A DNA stretch of 10,092 nt from an uncultured Veillonella sp. (GTDB lineage: Bacteria > Bacillota_C > Negativicutes > Veillonellales > Veillonellaceae), in the NCBI GenBank assembly GCA_900765235.1, contig CAAFRK010000227.1:1-10092 (forward strand), in the 5' to 3' direction. A model generated the notes under the pieces. It worked only from the letters and a program-made list of their open reading frames with translations, had not been told where the DNA came from and searched no databases. Of the stretch, positions 6,361 to 10,092 are shown one piece after another; the stretch's first letter is position 1, and every line of letters starts with the position of its first letter. Both the position numbers and the translations under genes were made by a program.

Positions 6361-9300
6361 ATGAGAAAAATTAAATCCGTATTGGTTGCCAACCGTGGTG
6401 AGATCGCAATCCGCGTGTTCCGTGCATGTAATGAAATGGGCATTAAAACTGTAGCCATTTACTCCAAAGAGGATACATTATCCTTGCACCGTAACCAAGC
6501 TGACGAAGCCTATCTCGTAGGGGAAGGTAAAAAACCAGTTGAAGCATATCTTGATATTGAAGATATTATCCGTATTGCAAAAGAACATGATATTGATGCT
6601 ATCCATCCAGGTTATGGTTTCTTGTCTGAAAACGAAGAGTTCGCTCGTCGTTGCGGTGAAGAAGGTATCATCTTTATCGGACCTCATGTAGAACATTTAA
6701 ATATGTTCGGCGATAAGGTTAATGCTCGTGCACAAGCTAAATTGGCAGATATCCCAATGATTCCAGGTTCTGATGGGGCATTGCGTGATTTTGAACAATT
6801 AGAAGAATTTGCAAATACTCATGGTTTCCCATTGATGATTAAAGCCGTAAATGGCGGTGGCGGCCGTGGTATGCGTGAGGTTCATCGCAAAGAAGATCTT
6901 CGTGATGCATATGATCGCGCAAAATCTGAAGCGAAAGCTGCCTTTGGCGATGATGATGTATATGTAGAAAAACTTATTGTTGAACCTAAACATATTGAAG
7001 TACAAATCTTAGGTGATGAACATGGTAATGTAGTTCATTTACATGAACGTGATTGCTCTGTACAACGTCGTCACCAAAAGGTTGTTGAAATGGCTCCAGC
7101 TTTTGCATTGCCATTGGAAACTCGTAAAGCCGTATGTGATGCAGCTGTAAAAATCATGAAAAATGTTGGCTACGTTAATGCTGGTACTGTAGAGTTCTTG
7201 GTAACTGCTGATGGTTCCTTCTATTTCATCGAAGTTAACCCTCGTATCCAAGTAGAACATACTGTAACAGAAATGATTACAGATATTGATATCGTTCATT
7301 CTCAAATCCGTATTGCTGAAGGTTATGACTTACATAGCCCAGAAGTAGGTATTCCAGCACAAGATGAAGTTCCTTGTAAAGGTACTGCAATCCAATGTCG
7401 TATCACTACAGAAGACCCTAAAAATAACTTCATGCCTGATACAGGTAAAATCTTGGCATATCGTAGCTCCGGTGGCTTTGGTATCCGCTTAGACTCTGGT
7501 AATGCTTTCACAGGTGCCGTAGTAACACCTTACTATGATTCCTTACTTGTAAAAGCAACTGCATTTGGTCCTAACAACGAAGAAACTATTCGTAAAATGC
7601 TTCGTTGTTTAAAAGAATTCCGTATTCGTGGCGTTAAAACTAATATTCACTTCTTGATTAACGTTCTTGAAAATCCTGAATTCCAAAGCGGTAACTACAC
7701 TGTTAACTTCATTGAAGACCATCCAGAATTGTTTGAATTAAAACCAGACCGCGATCGTGGTACTAAATTATTACGTTACATTGCTGACGTAACAATCAAT
7801 GGCTACTCTGGTGCAGGTCCTCAAGTGGTACCTGATTTTGAACCAATTCAAATGCCATCTGATTTAGATGTATCTCCTGCAGCTGGTACAAAACAAAAAT
7901 TTGATGAATTAGGTCCAGAAGGCTTCAGCAAATGGTTATCTGACCAAAAACAAGTATTCTTTACAGATACTACATGGCGTGATGCTCATCAATCCTTGTT
8001 TGCTACACGTTTACGTACAATTGATATGGCACGCGTAGCTGGTCATGCTGCGAAAGGTGTTCCTAACTTATTCTCATTAGAGTGCTGGGGCGGTGCTACA
8101 TTCGACGTATCCTATCGCTTCTTACATGAAGATCCATGGGAACGCTTACGTATGTTCCGTCGCGAAGTGCCTAATACATTACTTCAAATGCTTATTCGTG
8201 GCGCTAATGCTGTAGGTTACACATCTTATCCAGATAATGTAGTTCGTCAATTTATCCAACGTGCTGCTACAAACGGCATTGATGTATTCCGTGTATTCGA
8301 TAGCTTAAATAGCCTTGATAATATGCATGTAGCTATTGATGAAGTTCGTGCACAAAACAAAATTGCTGAAGTAGCATTGTGCTATACAGGGGATATTCTT
8401 GATAGCAACCGTCCTAAATACAATTTAGACTACTATGTAAATATGGCTAAAGAGCTTGAAAAAGCGGGCGCTAATATTATTGCTATCAAAGATATGGCTG
8501 GGTTATTGAAACCTCAAGCTGCTTATAATCTTGTATCTGCCTTAAAAGATGCTGTTACTGTACCGATTCATTTACATACACATGAAGGTTCTGGCAATGC
8601 TATCTATTCCTATGGTCGCGCTGTAGATGCTGGTGTAGACGTTATCGACTTAGCATACTCTGCATTTGCTAATGGTACATCTCAACCTAGCATGAACTCC
8701 ATGTACTATGCATTGAGTGGACATGACCGTCAACCTGAAATGAACATTGATTACATGGAAGAAATGTCGCATTACTTTGGCAGTATTCGTCCTTACTACA
8801 AAGGTGTAGATAAAGCAGAAGCATATCCTAACACTGAAGTATATCAACATGAAATGCCAGGTGGTCAATATTCCAACTTGCAACAACAAGCTAAGATGGT
8901 AGGCCTTGGTGATCGTTGGGCTGATATTAAGAAAATGTACCACCAAGTAAATATGATGTTTGGTGATATCATCAAAGTAACGCCTTCCTCTAAAGTTGTA
9001 GGTGATATGACATTGTACATGGTACAAAATAATTTGACTGAAAAAGATATTTACGAAAAGGGCGATGTATTAGACTTCCCTCAATCCGTAGTTGAATTCT
9101 TTGAAGGTCGTCTTGGCACTCCATACCAAGGATTCCCTGAAGAGTTACAAAAAATTATCTTGAAAGGTGCAAAACCAATCACAGTTCGTCCAGGTGCAGT
9201 ATTGCCTCCAACAGACTTTGAACATGTTCGCAATGAATTGAGTGAAATGGGTGCTCAAACAACTGATGAAGATATCAGTGCATACTGCTTGTACCCTAAG

Positions 9301-9807
9301 GTTTACCAAGATTACAATAAATTTAAAAAAGACTTTGGTAATGTATCTGTACTTGATACTCCAACATTCTTCTTCGGTATGAAACGGGGCGAAGAAATTC
9401 AAGTAACTATCGAAAAAGGTAAAACACTTATCATCAAAATGAACGGCTTATCTGAACCAGATGAAGATGGTAACCGTATCGTATTGTTCGAGTTCAATGG
9501 TCAACCTCGTGGTATTAAAGTTCATGATAAACATGCTAAGACTACTGGCGTTGTTCGTCGTAAAGCGGATGAATCTAACCCTGGTGAAATTGGTGCTACA
9601 TTGTCTGGTTCCGTTGTTAAGATTCTCGTTAAAAATGGTCAATCTGTAGCTAAAGGTGAGCCATTGATCGTTACAGAAGCGATGAAGATGGAAACTACAA
9701 TTACTGCTCCTATCGATGGTATCGTAGAAGAAATCCTAGTTCGTGAAGGTAGCCGCATCGAATCTGGCGACTGCTTGCTTCGCGTTGAAGATGCTCCTAA
9801 ACGATAG
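6361..9807 (+). CDS. pyc: Pyruvate carboxylase, single-chain biotin enzyme
   Basis: This cytosolic enzyme carboxylates pyruvate to oxaloacetate using ATP, bicarbonate and a covalently bound biotin. The 1148-aa chain has the full domain order of the single-chain family. The biotin carboxylase domain (about 1-450) has ATP-grasp K161, the glycine loop GGGGRG at 165-170, ERDCSVQRRHQK at 229-240 and EVNPRIQVEH at 291-300. A tetramerisation/allosteric linker follows (about 455-530, RDRGTKLLRYIADVTING). The carboxyltransferase domain (about 533-1000) has metal ligand D541 in TDTTWRDAHQ with Q544, R613, the lysine expected to be carboxylated K710 in IAIKDMAGL, metal ligands H739 and H741 in HLHTH, and catalytic T874 in VTPSSKVVGD. 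A C-terminal biotin carrier domain holds biotinyl K1109 in TEAMKMET, 39 residues from the end. After the HTH motif the chain reads EGSG where the best-known members have DTSG. The gene has its own promoter and terminator. It probably supplies oxaloacetate for the C4 branch and for anabolism. A decarboxylase or propionyl-type function is unlikely given the complete architecture. Confidence 0.97.
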   Translation: MRKIKSVLVANRGEIAIRVFRACNEMGIKTVAIYSKEDTLSLHRNQADEAYLVGEGKKPVEAYLDIEDIIRIAKEHDIDAIHPGYGFLSENEEFARRCGEEGIIFIGPHVEHLNMFGDKVNARAQAKLADIPMIPGSDGALRDFEQLEEFANTHGFPLMIKAVNGGGGRGMREVHRKEDLRDAYDRAKSEAKAAFGDDDVYVEKLIVEPKHIEVQILGDEHGNVVHLHERDCSVQRRHQKVVEMAPAFALPLETRKAVCDAAVKIMKNVGYVNAGTVEFLVTADGSFYFIEVNPRIQVEHTVTEMITDIDIVHSQIRIAEGYDLHSPEVGIPAQDEVPCKGTAIQCRITTEDPKNNFMPDTGKILAYRSSGGFGIRLDSGNAFTGAVVTPYYDSLLVKATAFGPNNEETIRKMLRCLKEFRIRGVKTNIHFLINVLENPEFQSGNYTVNFIEDHPELFELKPDRDRGTKLLRYIADVTINGYSGAGPQVVPDFEPIQMPSDLDVSPAAGTKQKFDELGPEGFSKWLSDQKQVFFTDTTWRDAHQSLFATRLRTIDMARVAGHAAKGVPNLFSLECWGGATFDVSYRFLHEDPWERLRMFRREVPNTLLQMLIRGANAVGYTSYPDNVVRQFIQRAATNGIDVFRVFDSLNSLDNMHVAIDEVRAQNKIAEVALCYTGDILDSNRPKYNLDYYVNMAKELEKAGANIIAIKDMAGLLKPQAAYNLVSALKDAVTVPIHLHTHEGSGNAIYSYGRAVDAGVDVIDLAYSAFANGTSQPSMNSMYYALSGHDRQPEMNIDYMEEMSHYFGSIRPYYKGVDKAEAYPNTEVYQHEMPGGQYSNLQQQAKMVGLGDRWADIKKMYHQVNMMFGDIIKVTPSSKVVGDMTLYMVQNNLTEKDIYEKGDVLDFPQSVVEFFEGRLGTPYQGFPEELQKIILKGAKPITVRPGAVLPPTDFEHVRNELSEMGAQTTDEDISAYCLYPKVYQDYNKFKKDFGNVSVLDTPTFFFGMKRGEEIQVTIEKGKTLIIKMNGLSEPDEDGNRIVLFEFNGQPRGIKVHDKHAKTTGVVRRKADESNPGEIGATLSGSVVKILVKNGQSVAKGEPLIVTEAMKMETTITAPIDGIVEEILVREGSRIESGDCLLRVEDAPKR

Positions 9808-9880
9808 TTAGAATAGTAGATAAAATTAAAAATATTATTTCTAAAGTATTTCATAACATAAAATGCTCTAGAATAATGGA

Positions 9881-9910
9881 AGAATCCCTAGGAAATCCTA
9901 GGGATTCTTT
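9881..9910 (+). terminator. Rho-independent terminator after the carboxylase gene
   Basis: A perfect 12-bp stem, AGAATCCCTAGG (9881-9892) with CCTAGGGATTCT (9897-9908), encloses an AAAT loop. The T-rich tail TTTGTATTTT (9908-9917) follows. It sits 73 bases after the stop codon and isolates nrdR from the carboxylase transcript. Confidence 0.88.
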
Positions 9911-9913
9911 GTA

Positions 9914-9942
9914 TTTTCAAGGGTTTCATGGTACTATATATA
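9914..9942 (+). promoter_or_regulatory. Candidate nrdR promoter
   Basis: TTTTCA (9914-9919, four of six matches) and TATATA (9937-9942, four of six) are 17 bases apart. Both elements are only moderate matches. The -10 lies inside the palindrome at 9931-9946, which would let a bound regulator block transcription. A promoter must lie between the terminator at 9910 and the ribosome binding site at 9991. Confidence 0.4.
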
Positions 9943-9946
9943 GTAG
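9931..9946 (+). promoter_or_regulatory. NrdR-box-like palindrome upstream of nrdR
   Basis: The perfect 14-bp palindrome TACTATATATAGTA (9932-9945) contains CTATATATAG, which fits the core of the published NrdR box (CwATATaTwG, within a 16-bp acaCwAtATaTwGtgt pattern). The outer positions agree only partly. NrdR sites usually occur as two boxes about three helical turns apart. A degenerate CACT...AGTG repeat at 9966-9980 lies roughly in that place but at a spacing slightly too long. Autoregulation of nrdR is the inferred function. Confidence 0.5.
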
Positions 9947-10006
9947 AGAAAATGGGCGTATTTTGCACTATTTTAGAGTGATTATTCGAAAAAGGAGTAG
10001 TAACAG

Positions 10007-10092
10007 ATGAGATGTCCTTATTGCCAACACACAGACACGAAGGTAACAGACTCTAGAACGACTGATGAAGGTAATAGTATTCGCCGTCGCCG
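10007..10092 (+). CDS. nrdR: Transcriptional repressor NrdR, 3'-truncated by window edge
   Basis: NrdR represses ribonucleotide reductase genes. It has an N-terminal zinc ribbon and an ATP-cone that senses ATP and dATP. Only the first 28 codons are in the window. They carry the zinc-ribbon start MRCPYC (C3 and C6 of the first CxxC), followed by DTKVTDSR and EGNSIRRR, which is the near-invariant NrdR beginning. The second CxxC and the ATP-cone lie beyond the right edge. The start is supported by AAAGGAG at 9991-9997, nine bases before the ATG. The gene follows a strong terminator, so it begins its own transcription unit, and its promoter overlaps a NrdR-box-like palindrome. Confidence 0.93.
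   Translation, partial: MRCPYCQHTDTKVTDSRTTDEGNSIRRR

Noticed and set aside
8650..9027. 125-codon open frame on the - strand inside the carboxylase gene
   Set aside because: It is antisense to a conserved catalytic domain; its composition is that of a shadow frame and it contains no motif.
1..10092. Mobile elements, CRISPR arrays, tRNA/rRNA, toxin-antitoxin or defence genes
   Set aside because: I looked on both strands and found no transposase, terminal repeats, regular direct repeats, tRNA-like cloverleaf or related genes. The region looks like stable core chromosome.

Overview
The window reads as ordinary chromosomal core sequence from an AT-rich, low-GC bacterium with strong AGGAGG-type ribosome binding sites. 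Every gene lies on the + strand. Codon use, the gene content (a pyruvate carboxylase, a CitT-type dicarboxylate carrier, and an Mrp ATPase with an N-terminal cysteine cluster as in many anaerobes) and the intergenic style suggest an anaerobic Firmicute. Negativicutes such as Veillonella fit best. That assignment is inference from memory and was not checked against a database.

Layout from left to right: (1) the 3' part of a TVP38/TMEM64 (SNARE-associated) membrane protein, cut by the left edge (2-643). (2) A fold-type I PLP aminotransferase (696-1889), probably transcribed with gene 1. (3) An Mrp/NBP35-type P-loop ATPase for Fe-S cluster work (2013-2846). It has its own extended -10 promoter, a 19-bp palindrome at the predicted transcription start, and a strong terminator (2863-2896). 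(4) A CitT/DASS-family dicarboxylate/tricarboxylate carrier (3094-4494) behind a leader of about 100 nt, ending in a strong terminator (4583-4612). (5) An M18 zinc aminopeptidase (4729-6075). (6) A full-length single-chain biotin-dependent pyruvate carboxylase (6361-9807) with its own promoter, an inverted repeat in its leader and a strong terminator (9881-9910). (7) The first 28 codons of nrdR (10007 to the right edge), with a NrdR-box-like palindrome over its promoter.

Most genes are separated by promoters and terminators, so the window is a series of short transcription units and not one operon. The clearest functional theme is C4 metabolism. Pyruvate carboxylase makes oxaloacetate from pyruvate, and the CitT-type carrier would exchange malate, succinate, citrate or related acids, as expected for a fermenter that runs an oxaloacetate-malate-fumarate-succinate branch. 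The aminotransferase and the aminopeptidase point to amino acid and peptide turnover.

I found no mobile element, CRISPR array, tRNA, rRNA or defence system, and no novel multi-gene system. The points worth a second look are small: a probable NrdR autoregulatory box, an Mrp protein that lacks the second cysteine of its CPxC motif, and three inverted-repeat or leader structures upstream of mrp, the carrier gene and the carboxylase gene.
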